DNA from: an uncultured Gemmiger sp. | Lineage (GTDB): Bacteria > Bacillota > Clostridia > Oscillospirales > Ruminococcaceae | Length of the DNA: 60,495 bases | NCBI GenBank assembly: GCA_944382835.1 | Contig: CALWNP010000013.1 | Location: 1-60,495 of the forward strand | Direction: 5' to 3' | Shown here: positions 42,009-51,083 of the stretch, piece by piece | Position numbering within the stretch: position 1 is the first letter of the stretch | Layout: every line of letters starts with the position of its first letter | Notes under the pieces: generated by a model | What the model saw: only the letters and a program-made list of their open reading frames with translations | Database searches by the model: none | Told to the model about the DNA's origin: nothing | Program-made: the position numbers and the translations under genes

Positions 42009-43847
42009 TTATTCTCCGGCCTTGAGGCGGCGCAGGTCGCCGCTCTCCCGGAAATCTTCATAGTCCAGCGAGAGGTTGGGGTTGTAGTAGGGGTCGTGAA
42101 GGATGGTCTCCCGGCCGTGGATCTGGTAGAGCCGGGCCTGTTCCCTGGCAAACCGCTCCTTTTTGGCGGGGTCCTCCTCGTCCGAGCCGCGGGACTTGCT
42201 CTCGTGGTGGTAGAGCTCGGCGTAGGGGGTCCAGGCAATCCGCCACCCCGCCCTGCGCACCCGCAGGCAGAAATCCACATCGTTGAAGGCCACGGTAAAG
42301 CCTTCGTCCAGGCCGTCCACCGCGTCATAGACCGCGGTGCGCACCAGCAGGCAGGCGGCGGTGACCGCCGAAAAATCCTGCACCGTGGCCAGCCGGAAGA
42401 GATACCCGCTGCCGCCCCGCTTGTGGTATTTGTGGCTGTGCCCCGCATAGCCCCCCAGCCCGGTGATGATGCCGGCATGCTGGATGGTGTCGTCGGGATA
42501 GTAGAGCATGGCCCCGCAGGCGGCCACCCCGGGCTGACTGGCCTCGGCCACCATCTGGGTCAGCCAGTCTCCCCGGATCACCTCCACATCGTTGTTGAGG
42601 AGGAGCAGGAACTTGCCGTGGGCAAACTTGCGGCCGAAGTTGTTGATCCGGCTGAAGTTGAACCCGCCGCTGTACCGCACCACCCGGCAGTTGTCGTACC
42701 GCTGGGGAATGGTGCGGTAGTATTCCTCGGTGGTGGGATCGGTGGAGTTGTTCTCAATGACGATGACCTCAAAGGGCTCGTAGAAGGTCCGGGCATAGAG
42801 GCTGTGGAGGCAGGTCTCCAGGTCATCGGTGTGGTCCTTGTTGGGGATCAGGATGCTGACCAGCGGGGCCGGGTCGGGCAGATCCCAGACCACATGGCAG
42901 GTGCCGGGGAAGATGCCCTCCTCCACCCGGCCATGGCGGCCGGTGGCGGCCAGATGGTCGGCCACCGCCTTCTGGGCCGCCTTGACCACATAGGGCTTGG
43001 CGCCGGTGCCGCCGCTGGTGGAGGCCGCATGGACCCGCCAGAAGTAGAGCACCTGGGGCAGGTGCACCGGGGCCACCTTGGGGTCCTGGGCCTGCATGGC
43101 GTCGATCATCCGCAGAAAGAGATCATGGTCCTGGGCGCCGTCGCATTCCGGCCGCTCTCCCCCCACCTGCTCGAACAAGGTCCGGCGGAAGACTGCCAGG
43201 TGGCAGATGTAGTTGCAGGCCATCAGGTATTCGGGGGCATAGTCCGGCTTGAAATGGGCCACATGGGCGCGGCGGATGTTCTTGCGGAAGAGGGCCTCAT
43301 CGCTGTACAAAAAGGCCGCGCCGGTGCGGGTGATGGCCCGGCCCATGCAGTAGATGGCATGGGGGGCCAGGATGTCGTCGTGGTCGGCCAGGGCGAGGTA
43401 GCTGCCGGTGGCCAGTCTGGCCGCGGCGTTGGTGTTGGCGGCGATGCCCTGGTTGGGGATTTTGCAGTAGCGGATCCGGCTGTCCCGGGCGGCCCGCTCC
43501 TGCACCAGCCGCCCCACCCCGGCATGGGCCTCGTCCGAGGCGTCGGCCAGGCAGAGCTCCCACCGGGGGCTGGTCTGGTTCTGGACGCTGTCCAGAAACT
43601 GCCGCAGGAAGGGTTCGGGGGTGTTGTACAGGGGGGTCAGGATGCTGATGACCGGGTCAGCCGAGCAGTCGGTGGCCCGCTGGGCCTCCAGCGCCTTCTT
43701 GGCGGGCAGATACCGCCCCCGCTTGCCGAAAAACCGGCGCCGGAAAAATCCCGCTGCCCGCAGGGTCATGGTCCCCAGCCCCTCCTCTTTCGTCAGGGTG
43801 CGGGCATAGCCGAAGAGTTCCTTGATGCGCTTGGCTTGCAGGTTCAT
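42009..43847 (-). CDS. Two-domain family 2 glycosyltransferase (copy A)
   Basis: A 612-residue enzyme with two GT-A modules. Domain 1 (about 65-290) has ISILTPLYNTPEPFLRQFLD and LADHDDIL; domain 2 (about 325-560) has VSILIPNKDHTDDLETCLHSL, ENNSTDPTT and LLLNNDVEV. Each supplies a DxD-like site, so it probably adds two sugars of a repeating unit. The last 50 residues carry SKSRG...YNPNLSLDYEDF, also present in the neighbouring paralogue. It is the last gene of the rmlC-ABC-GT operon, 21 bases after copy B. No membrane segment is seen. Confidence 0.88.
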   Translation of the reverse strand: MNLQAKRIKELFGYARTLTKEEGLGTMTLRAAGFFRRRFFGKRGRYLPAKKALEAQRATDCSADPVISILTPLYNTPEPFLRQFLDSVQNQTSPRWELCLADASDEAHAGVGRLVQERAARDSRIRYCKIPNQGIAANTNAAARLATGSYLALADHDDILAPHAIYCMGRAITRTGAAFLYSDEALFRKNIRRAHVAHFKPDYAPEYLMACNYICHLAVFRRTLFEQVGGERPECDGAQDHDLFLRMIDAMQAQDPKVAPVHLPQVLYFWRVHAASTSGGTGAKPYVVKAAQKAVADHLAATGRHGRVEEGIFPGTCHVVWDLPDPAPLVSILIPNKDHTDDLETCLHSLYARTFYEPFEVIVIENNSTDPTTEEYYRTIPQRYDNCRVVRYSGGFNFSRINNFGRKFAHGKFLLLLNNDVEVIRGDWLTQMVAEASQPGVAACGAMLYYPDDTIQHAGIITGLGGYAGHSHKYHKRGGSGYLFRLATVQDFSAVTAACLLVRTAVYDAVDGLDEGFTVAFNDVDFCLRVRRAGWRIAWTPYAELYHHESKSRGSDEEDPAKKERFAREQARLYQIHGRETILHDPYYNPNLSLDYEDFRESGDLRRLKAGE

Positions 43848-43868
43848 GGCAGAGGGTCCTTTCCGCCC

Positions 43869-45740
43869 TTATTTCAGGCCGAAATTTTCAAAGAGATTGT
43901 TGAAGTGGGGGTTGTAGTAGGGGTCGTAGTTGTCGATGTAGTCGTGGTACTTCTCGTAGAAGTTGGCCTTTTCCCGGGCATAGCGGGCGGCATTCTCCGA
44001 CAGGGTGTCCAGTCCCCGGCTCTTGCTCTCATAGTGGTAGGCCTCGGCCCGGGGGGTAAAGACGTTGAGCAGCCCCTGCTGCCAGAGTTTGAGGCAGTAA
44101 TCCACATCGTTGTAGGCCACGGCGAATTTTTCCTCGTCCAGGCCGCCGGCCGCCCGGTAGAGGGAGGCTTTGGTCATGAGGCAGGCTCCGGTGACCGCCA
44201 TGTAATCCTGGGTGGTGACCAGCCGGTAGAGGTCCCCCACCGCCTTGCGGGGATAACTCTTATGGCTGTGCCCGGCGCTGCCGTTGATGCCCATGAGCAC
44301 CCCGGCATGCTGGATGGTGTCGTCGGGATAGTAGAGCTTGGCCCCCACCGCCCCCACGTCGGGGCGCTGGCTGTAACTGAGCAACTCCCGCAGGAAATCC
44401 GTCGAGAGCACCTCGATATCGTTGTTCAGCAGCAGCAGGTGTTCCCCCTGGGCGAAGGTGGCCCCGAAGTTGTTCACCGCCGAGAAGTTGAAGGCCCCCT
44501 CATAGCGCACCACCCGGCAGCGGGGCCGGGCGGGGTCCTGCTCCAGACGGCGGTAGTAGTCGAAGGTAGCGGGGTCAGTGGAGTTGTTTTCAATGACAAT
44601 GACCTCAAAATTGTCATAGCCGGCGTTGGCATAGAGGCTGGCCAGACAGCGGTCCAGGTCCTGGACGTGGTCCTTGTTGGGGATCAGGACGCTGACCAGC
44701 GGGTGGCCGGTGAGCTCGTACCGCACCTGGAAGGCGCCGGGGGCCCCCTCCACCGCCATCGCCTTGCCCGGCATCTTGAGCCGGTCCAGCTGGGCGTCGA
44801 TGGCCCGGACGCCGGCGGCCACCGCATAGGGTTTGGCCTCCATGCCGGCGGCGGTGGACCCCGCATGACCCCGCCAGATGTAGAGCACCTTCTTGATGTG
44901 GATGATCTTGCGGGCCCGCTCGGTGAGCCGCAGGAAGAGTTCGTGGTCCTGGGCGCCGTCAAAATCGGGGTATTCGGCCGCCCCCACCTCCTCCAGCAGG
45001 CTGCGGCGGAAGACCGCCAGATGGGTGATGAAGTTGCACCCCCGCAGATAGTCCGGGGCAAAGTCCGGCTTGAAGTGGTAGCCGCCCAGCTGCCGCAGAT
45101 TGTCCGAGAGGACGATCTCGTCGCTGTAGACAAAATCCGCCCCGGCGTTCAGTGCCTGAGCACACTCGTAGAGGGCGTTGGGATAGAGCAGGTCGTCGTG
45201 GTCCAGCAGGGCCACGCAGTCCCCGGTGGCCAGACCAAAGCCGGCGGTGGTGTTGAGGGCGATGCCCCCGTTGCGCACCGGCTTGTACAGGATGCGGGGT
45301 TCTGCCGCCGCCAGCTTTTGGGCCAGCCGGCTGGCCGCCGGGTGAGCCCCGTCCGAGGCGTCCACCAGCACCAGCTGCCAGTGGCGGTAGGTCTGGCGGC
45401 GGACGCTGCGGACCATCTCCTTGAAATACCGCAGCGGGGTGTTGTACATCGGCACCACCACACTGATGGTGGGGCCGGCCAGATCGGCGGCCCGCTGGGC
45501 TTTCAGCTCCCGGCGCAGCGGGATGTCGGCCCGGTGGCGCCAGCCGTCATGGTGAAAGGCCAGCCCCACCCGGAAGGTCACATCCCGCCACAGCTGCTCC
45601 GCCCCCTGTTCCCGCAGGGTGGCGGCACTGCGCCGGGCCAGGTCCCGCAGATGGGCGGGGTTGGCCAGACGGCGGGCCATGCCGCCCACACTGTCCTGGG
45701 CCGCCACATCCGCCGGGCGGTTTTGGTCTTGTTCTGCCAT
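43869..45740 (-). CDS. Two-domain family 2 glycosyltransferase (copy B)
   Basis: A 623-residue paralogue of the next gene, with the same layout: domain 1 begins ISVVVPMYNTPLRYFKEMV (about 84-102) and has LLDHDDLLYP; domain 2 begins VSVLIPNKDHVQDLDRCLAS and has LLLNNDIEVLS. The C-terminus has SKSRGLDTLS and YYNPHFNNLFENFGLK. The tandem duplicates probably build a polysaccharide such as a rhamnose-containing cell-wall chain. AAAGGAGG precedes the ATG at 45740. Confidence 0.88.
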   Translation of the reverse strand: MAEQDQNRPADVAAQDSVGGMARRLANPAHLRDLARRSAATLREQGAEQLWRDVTFRVGLAFHHDGWRHRADIPLRRELKAQRAADLAGPTISVVVPMYNTPLRYFKEMVRSVRRQTYRHWQLVLVDASDGAHPAASRLAQKLAAAEPRILYKPVRNGGIALNTTAGFGLATGDCVALLDHDDLLYPNALYECAQALNAGADFVYSDEIVLSDNLRQLGGYHFKPDFAPDYLRGCNFITHLAVFRRSLLEEVGAAEYPDFDGAQDHELFLRLTERARKIIHIKKVLYIWRGHAGSTAAGMEAKPYAVAAGVRAIDAQLDRLKMPGKAMAVEGAPGAFQVRYELTGHPLVSVLIPNKDHVQDLDRCLASLYANAGYDNFEVIVIENNSTDPATFDYYRRLEQDPARPRCRVVRYEGAFNFSAVNNFGATFAQGEHLLLLNNDIEVLSTDFLRELLSYSQRPDVGAVGAKLYYPDDTIQHAGVLMGINGSAGHSHKSYPRKAVGDLYRLVTTQDYMAVTGACLMTKASLYRAAGGLDEEKFAVAYNDVDYCLKLWQQGLLNVFTPRAEAYHYESKSRGLDTLSENAARYAREKANFYEKYHDYIDNYDPYYNPHFNNLFENFGLK

Positions 45741-45769
45741 GGGTCCTCCTTTGCCCGGCCGGGGCCGGA

Positions 45770-46552
45770 TCAGTTGCTGGTTTCCCGGTCCGCCGGGATG
45801 CTGTCCTTCTTTTCAAAATGGCGGTACTCGGTGGTCACCTCGGCGGTGGGGCCGTTGCGGCGCAGATGGCCGTGGTCCAGCCAGGCCACCTTGTTGCACA
45901 TCCGCTCGATCTGCTCGATGGAATGGCTGACCAGGATCACGGTGGTGCCGCCGCTCATCAGCTCGGCCATCCGCTTTTCGCACTTCTGCTGGAAGAGGAA
46001 GTCCCCCACCGAGAGGATCTCATCGGCGATCAGGATGTCCGGTTTGGTCATGGTGGCCACCGCAAAGGCCAGCCGGGCCACCATGCCGGAGGAATAGTTC
46101 TTGAGGGGCACATCCAAAAAGTCCCGCAGCTCGCTGAACTCCACGATGTCCTCAAACTTGGAATCGATGTATTTGGGGGTGTAGCCCAGGACGGTACCGT
46201 TGAGGTAGATGTTTTCCCGGGCGGTCAGATCCATATCAAAACCGGCTCCCAGCTCGATGAGGGGGGCGATGGTGCCCCGCACCGTCACCTTGCCGGAGGA
46301 GGGCTTGTATACCCCCGAGATGATCTTGAGCAGAGTGGACTTGCCGCTGCCGTTGAGGCCGATCAGGCCGTAGAAATCCCCCGGCATGATGTCCAGGCTC
46401 ACATCGCTGAGGGCAAAGAACTCGTCAAACCGGACCCCGCCGTGGAGCAGGGCGATGAAGTATTCCTTGAGGCTTTCATGCTTTTCCTTGGCCAGGTTGA
46501 ACCGCATCGAGACATGGTCGATGGAGATGATGGGCTGCCCGTTGTCACGCAT
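45770..46552 (-). CDS. ABC transporter ATPase for polysaccharide export (TagH/Wzt type)
   Basis: A 260-residue ATPase. Walker A GLNGSGKST is at about 63-71, the signature is NYSSGMVARLAFA, and Walker B DILIADEIL is followed by the H-loop SHS. The N-terminus ISIDHVSMRFNLAKEKHESLKEYF is the motif of exporters of teichoic acids and O-antigen-like chains. It lacks the C-terminal carbohydrate-binding extension of long Wzt proteins. It overlaps in function with the permease next to it, 12 bases away. Confidence 0.94.
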   Translation of the reverse strand: MRDNGQPIISIDHVSMRFNLAKEKHESLKEYFIALLHGGVRFDEFFALSDVSLDIMPGDFYGLIGLNGSGKSTLLKIISGVYKPSSGKVTVRGTIAPLIELGAGFDMDLTARENIYLNGTVLGYTPKYIDSKFEDIVEFSELRDFLDVPLKNYSSGMVARLAFAVATMTKPDILIADEILSVGDFLFQQKCEKRMAELMSGGTTVILVSHSIEQIERMCNKVAWLDHGHLRRNGPTAEVTTEYRHFEKKDSIPADRETSN

Positions 46553-46564
46553 ACTGCCGCCTCC

Positions 46565-47365
46565 TCACATATACAGGACAAACTTGTCCTGGTTTTTCTT
46601 GAACACCACAATGCCCAGCACCATGCTGAGGGCGGCGCAGAAGAAGCAGACCACCAGCATGCTGACCGTCAGCCCCTCGCCCCAGATCACACAGCTGCGG
46701 AAGGCGGTGATGTACCAGTAGAGCGGGTTGATGTGGATGAGCCGCTGGACGCTTTCCACCATCATGTCGGGGTCGTAGAAGATGGCGCTGGCGTAGGACA
46801 GCAGGGTGCAGAAGACCTCCCAGATGTGCATGATATCCCGCACAAAGACATAGAGGGCCGAGAGGATCAGCCCGATGCCCAGCCCGAAGAAGAAGAGCAT
46901 GATCAGCGGGTAGAGCGCCATCCAGGCGGTGGCAAAGGTGACCGGGGTGCGGGTGATGACCAGCACGATGATGAGAGCGATGAAGCTGAACAGGCAGTTG
47001 ACCAGCGCAAAGCAGACCTTCTCCATGGGGAAGATGTACTTGGGGATATAGACCTTGCGCAGCAGCGGTGCGTTTTTCAGCACACTCTCCATGGCCATGG
47101 AGGTGGATTCCCGGAAGAAGTTGAAGAGCAGCTGACCGATCAGCAGAAAGGCCGCAAAGTTGGGGATGCCCTCCCCCCGCAGGCCGCGGACGATGGCATC
47201 GAACACCAGAAACATGACCAGGCAGGTCAGCAGCGGGTTGAGGATGCTCCAGGCCACCCCCAGCACGCTGCGGCGGTACTTGAGCTTGAAATCCCGGGTG
47301 ATCAGGTTTTGCAGCAGGTAACGATAACGCCAGAAACCGGCGAAGTAATTCTTGATGGTCTGCAC
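46565..47365 (-). CDS. ABC-2 type polysaccharide permease (TagG/Wzm type)
   Basis: A 266-residue membrane protein with six hydrophobic helices. LITRDFKLKYRRSVLGVAWSILNPL near the N-terminus and VFVRDIMHIWEVFCTLLSYASAIFYDP are typical of export permeases of wall and surface polysaccharides. The glycan synthesised by the two glycosyltransferases would be moved through it to the outer face of the membrane. Fourteen bases after rmlC. Confidence 0.93.
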   Translation of the reverse strand: MQTIKNYFAGFWRYRYLLQNLITRDFKLKYRRSVLGVAWSILNPLLTCLVMFLVFDAIVRGLRGEGIPNFAAFLLIGQLLFNFFRESTSMAMESVLKNAPLLRKVYIPKYIFPMEKVCFALVNCLFSFIALIIVLVITRTPVTFATAWMALYPLIMLFFFGLGIGLILSALYVFVRDIMHIWEVFCTLLSYASAIFYDPDMMVESVQRLIHINPLYWYITAFRSCVIWGEGLTVSMLVVCFFCAALSMVLGIVVFKKNQDKFVLYM

Positions 47366-47379
47366 AGGAAGCCCTCTAC

Positions 47380-47946
47380 TCAGTATTTTTCAAAATATTC
47401 GAACTTCTGTTCGGCGAACGGGGTGTGCTCCTTGTCCTTGGCACTGGTCTTGTGCTCGCAGCCGCAGTCGGGCCAGACCACGTTGACGGTGGGGTCGTCG
47501 TAGGGGATGCCGCCCTCCGAGGTGGGATCATAGACATCGGTGCACTTATAGCAGAACTCGGCCACATCCGAGAGCACCAGGAAGCCATGGGCAAAACCCT
47601 CGGGGATGTAGAACATCTTCTTGTTCTCGGCGGAGAGGGTCACCCCCACCCATTTGCCGAAGGTAGCGCTGTTGGGGCGGCAGTCCACCGCCACATCGTA
47701 CACCTCGCCCAGGGTCACCCGCACCAGCTTGCCCTGGGTGTGGTTCTTCTGGAAATGCAGTCCCCGCAGCACCCCTTTGGTGGAACGGCTCTGGTTGTCC
47801 TGGACAAAGGGCTTGTCGATGCCGGCGGCCACAAAGTCGTCCATCTGGTAGGTTTCCATGAAATAACCGCGGTCATCCCCGAAGACGGTGGGCTCGATGA
47901 CAACAACACCGGGGATTTCGGTCTGAACAAAATTGAATTTTCCCAT
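47380..47946 (-). CDS. rfbC: dTDP-4-dehydrorhamnose 3,5-epimerase
   Basis: Third step of dTDP-L-rhamnose synthesis. The 188-residue product has the cupin signature DDRGYFMETYQ, DNQSRSTKGVLRGLHFQ (the catalytic His and flanking residues), VYDVAVDCR and the later FYIPEGFAHGF. Finding only this gene of the four-enzyme route in a glycan export operon suggests rhamnose is part of the chain; rmlA, B and D must be elsewhere. ATG at 47946 follows AAAGGAG. A GTCCTGC/GCAGGAC hairpin (47984-48001) is in the leader. Confidence 0.95.
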   Translation of the reverse strand: MGKFNFVQTEIPGVVVIEPTVFGDDRGYFMETYQMDDFVAAGIDKPFVQDNQSRSTKGVLRGLHFQKNHTQGKLVRVTLGEVYDVAVDCRPNSATFGKWVGVTLSAENKKMFYIPEGFAHGFLVLSDVAEFCYKCTDVYDPTSEGGIPYDDPTVNVVWPDCGCEHKTSAKDKEHTPFAEQKFEYFEKY

Positions 47947-48133
47947 ACTGCATGCTCCTTTTTCTTTCACAGACAAATTGTCAGTCCTGCACCGGCAGGA
48001 CGGATATGCACAAAAATACAAGTATATTTTACTCTGTTTTGCCCCCGGGCGCAAGGGCAGAGTTTTTCCTTCTCCGCCCTCTATACAACCGCACCACACT
48101 ATGATACAATAGCGTCCATCGGAGGTGAAGACG

Positions 48134-48748
48134 ATGGACAAACCCCAGGCAAGAGCCGCAGCCAAGGAACGGACAGCCGCCCTCTCGGCGGCAGACTGGA
48201 AACATTTGGGCGCCGCCCTGGCGCAGCAGTTGTTTGCCCTGCCGGTGTGGCGGCAGGCCCCTGCCGTCTTCTGTTTTGCCTCGATGAAGACCGAGCCGGA
48301 CACCTCCGGCATCCTGCGCGCCGCGCTGGCCCAGGGCAAGGTCCTGGCCCTGCCCCGCACCCGGCCGGGCGGGCAGATGGAGTTTTTCCCGCTGGAGGCA
48401 CTGGACCAGCTGCAGCCCGGCCGCTACGGCATTGCCGAGCCGCCGGCGGGCACGCCCCTCTTCCCTGCGCCCGGGGATCTGATCCTGGTCCCCTGTCTGG
48501 CCGCCGGGCGGGACGGCAGCCGGCTGGGCCACGGCGGCGGGTACTACGACCGCTATCTGGCCCGGCATGCCTGCCACCGCCTGCTGCTCTGCCCCACCCC
48601 GCTGCTCTTCGACCGGCTGCCCTGCGAGAGCTGGGACATCCGCTTTGCCGCCGACCAACTGCTGACCGAATGCGGTCTTTTGTCCCGAACGGGGCATACT
48701 ATCCCCGGAAGAAAGGGATTTTTCCACAAGAAAGGAAACGAACCATGA
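48134..48748 (+). CDS. 5-formyltetrahydrofolate cyclo-ligase
   Basis: Converts 5-formyl-THF to 5,10-methenyl-THF with ATP, recycling a stored folate. The 204-residue product begins KPQARAAAKERTAALS and has VFCFASMKTEPDTS (substrate loop) and the late RLGHGGGYYDRYLA motif with the catalytic DRYL. GGAGGTG precedes the ATG at 48134. The downstream lipoprotein gene starts within its last four bases (ATGA). Confidence 0.94.
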   Translation: MDKPQARAAAKERTAALSAADWKHLGAALAQQLFALPVWRQAPAVFCFASMKTEPDTSGILRAALAQGKVLALPRTRPGGQMEFFPLEALDQLQPGRYGIAEPPAGTPLFPAPGDLILVPCLAAGRDGSRLGHGGGYYDRYLARHACHRLLLCPTPLLFDRLPCESWDIRFAADQLLTECGLLSRTGHTIPGRKGFFHKKGNEP

Positions 48749-49374
48749 AAAAACGTATCTTTGCCCTGTTGGGCGCGGTGGTGATGGCCGCGACCCTGGC
48801 CGGCTGCCAGATGTCCGCCGACAGCGCCGCCCCCACTGCCACCCCGCTGCCCGAGGAGATCCTGAACGCGCCGGTGGCCTCCCCCGAGGACACCGCCGGC
48901 AGCGCCGAAGACGGGACGGCAGCCGAACCCACCGCCACACCCGACGCCGACCTGAGCACCATGGTGGACAAGATCTACGCCGAGAAGGACCCCGGCATCA
49001 TGGTCTCCACCCGGGCCGTTGACCCGGCTGACACCTCCTGGCTGACCTACTACACCGGCCTGACCGACGGGTCGGACCTGGACGCTGCGGTGGCCTCCGA
49101 AGCACTGATCGGCAGCCAGGCATACAGCCTGGTCCTGGCTCGGGTCAAGGATGGGGTGGACGCCACCGCCCTGGCCCAGCAGATGCTGGACAATGTGGAC
49201 CCGGTGAAATGGATCTGTGTCCAGGCCAATGATCTGGCCGCCGCGGTCAGCGGCAACACCATCCTGGTGGTGATGGTGGACACCGAGCTGGGAATCACCG
49301 CCCAGGATCTGGTGGATGCCTTTGCCGCCGTCACCGGCAGCGATGTCACCACCCTGACCCGCACCGCCCAGTAA
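48745..49374 (+). CDS. Lipoprotein, DUF4358-like
   Basis: A 209-residue secreted lipoprotein. The signal peptide and lipobox (LLGAVVMAATLAGC, cysteine about residue 21) are clear. A Pro/Ala/Thr-rich linker to about 70 is followed by a compact domain (KIYAEKDPGIMVSTRAVD...SQAYSLVLARVKDG...) that resembles the DUF4358 lipoproteins of Clostridia by eye. Its role is unknown. AAAGGAAACG precedes the ATG, which overlaps the upstream stop. A strong terminator follows. Confidence 0.85.
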   Translation: MKKRIFALLGAVVMAATLAGCQMSADSAAPTATPLPEEILNAPVASPEDTAGSAEDGTAAEPTATPDADLSTMVDKIYAEKDPGIMVSTRAVDPADTSWLTYYTGLTDGSDLDAAVASEALIGSQAYSLVLARVKDGVDATALAQQMLDNVDPVKWICVQANDLAAAVSGNTILVVMVDTELGITAQDLVDAFAAVTGSDVTTLTRTAQ

Positions 49375-49382
49375 ATCAAACA

Positions 49383-49434
49383 GCAGGCACCCCTGCCCCG
49401 CCCAACGGCGCGGGAAGAGGTGCCTGCCTTTTTT
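49383..49434 (+). terminator. Terminator after the lipoprotein gene
   Basis: GCAGGCACC (49383-49391) pairs with GGTGCCTGC (49419-49427), followed by C and six T. Confidence 0.9.
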
Positions 49435-49450
49435 GTGCGGCTGGGGCAGA

Positions 49451-50822
49451 TCACAGGAAGATATACTTGAGGATGAAGAGCACCGTCAGCACATACATGA
49501 GGGGGGTGATCTTCTTTTCCTTGGCCTTGCCGGTGAGCAGGTTGACCAGGGTCCAGGAGATGACACCGATGGCGATGCCCTCCGAGATGCTGTAACACAG
49601 CGGCATAGCGATGATGCAGAGGAAGGCGGGGATGCCGTCCGCCATATCGGTGAAGTCAATCTTGCTGACCGAGCTCAGCATATAGAAGCCGACAACGATC
49701 AGGGCCGGCGCGGTGGCAAAGGAGGGGATGGTCAGGAAGAGGGGGCTGAAGAGCACCGCCAGCAGGAAGAGGACGGCGGTGGTCAGCGAAGTCAGACCGG
49801 TGCGGCCGCCCTCGGTGACGCCGGAGGCGCTTTCCACATAGGTGGTTGTGGTGGAGGTGCCGAAGACGGCGCCCAGGCAGGTGGCGATGGCATCGGCCAG
49901 CAGCGCCCCCTTGATGCGGGGCAGCTTGCCGTCCTTGTCCAGCATGTCGGCCTTGGAGGCCACCCCGATCAGGGTGCCCAGGGTGTCGAAGATGTCCACG
50001 AAGAGGAAGGCGAACATCACCACGATGAAGTCCAGCACCCCCACGCCGGAGAGATCCGCCCGGAACACCTGGCCAAAGGTCTGGCCCAGGGCGCTGAAGT
50101 CAAAGCTGACAAAGGCGGTGGGGATCACCGAGTACATCCCGGCCTCGGCGTCGGGGACATAAATGCCCGCCAGCTCGCAAAGGATGCCCAGTACCCAGGT
50201 GATGAGGATGCCCAGCAGGATGCTGCCCTTGACGCCGCGGATGAGGAGGATGTTGATGACCAGCACCCCCACCAGGGCCAGGATGGCGCCCACCCCCACC
50301 GAGTGGAAGGTTGCCCCCTTGAAGGTCTGGTAGGTCAGCAGGGTGGAGTCGCTGTTGACCACCAGCTTGGCGTTCTGCAGGCCAACAAAGGCGATGAAGA
50401 GGCCGATGCCCACGCTGACCGCGGCCTTCAGGGTCATGGGGATGGCGTTGAAGATGGCCTCCCGCACATTGGTCAGCGAGAGGACGATGAAGACGATGCC
50501 CTCGGCAAAGACCGCCATCAGGGCAATCTGCCAGGAATAGCCCATCTTGAGGACAACGGTGTAGGCGAAATAGGCGTTGAGGCCCATGCCCGGAGCAAGG
50601 GCAAAGGGATAGTTGGACAGCAGCGCCATGGCCAGGCTGCCCACAAAGGCCGAGAGAGAGGTGGCGATCAGGATGGCGTTGGGGTCCATCCCGGTGGCGG
50701 ACAGCACATTGGGGTTGACCGCCAGGATGTAGGCCATGGTCATAAAGGTGGTGATCCCGGCCATGACTTCGGTTTTGACATCGGTGTGGTTTTCTCTGAG
50801 TTTAAAACACTTTTCGCCACAT
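49451..50822 (-). CDS. NCS2-family purine permease (PbuG/AzgA type), start possibly frameshifted
   Basis: Takes up hypoxanthine, guanine or adenine by proton symport. About 455 residues with 12-14 membrane helices; VKTEVMAGITTFMTMAYILA opens the family and NPNVLSATGMDPNAI, GVASKADMLD and GTSTTTTYVESASGV follow. The best ribosome site (AGGAGG) and ATG (50822) are in a different frame: read from that ATG, translation stops after six codons, while the family N-terminus continues one base off (+1). The coordinates give the span from that ATG; the uninterrupted frame extends to 50932 with only a TTG start. See the findings. Confidence 0.85.
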
Positions 50823-50977
50823 GAATGACCTCCTGAAAGGATTTCCTTCGGGTTTGCGCCCAAGCAGCCGCCGCAAAAGCCGCCGGCAAACCAGCCATTA
50901 TTGTAACCAACAATCGGTGCATTTGTCCACAAATTGCCCCTATTTCCCAGATTTGCGCGAAATTTCCGCGCAGGCGC

Positions 50978-51026
50978 AAAAAAGGACCGCCCGGCCCCGT
51001 ATACACGGAACCGGACGGCGTCCTTT
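50978..51026 (-). terminator. Terminator of the butyrate operon
   Basis: A long imperfect hairpin on the minus strand, AAAGGAC (51026-51020) to GTCCTTT (50987-50981) with inner GC pairing, followed by a T-run to 50978. It lies downstream of etfA. Confidence 0.9.
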
Positions 51027-51083
51027 CAACAAGAGGCACGGCGGATCATCACTCCCACCGCACCTCCCCTGCCGGAGCAGGGA

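Noticed and set aside
47400-47413. CGAAC-TTCT-GTTCG, a perfect match to the Bacillus-type LexA/DinR box
   Set aside because: It lies inside the 3' coding end of rfbC (encoding EQKFE) with no promoter or SOS gene next to it; most likely chance.
50823-51083. Purine riboswitch upstream of the NCS2 permease
   Set aside because: No conserved purine-aptamer loops are visible; the region holds the etfA terminator and a short leader.
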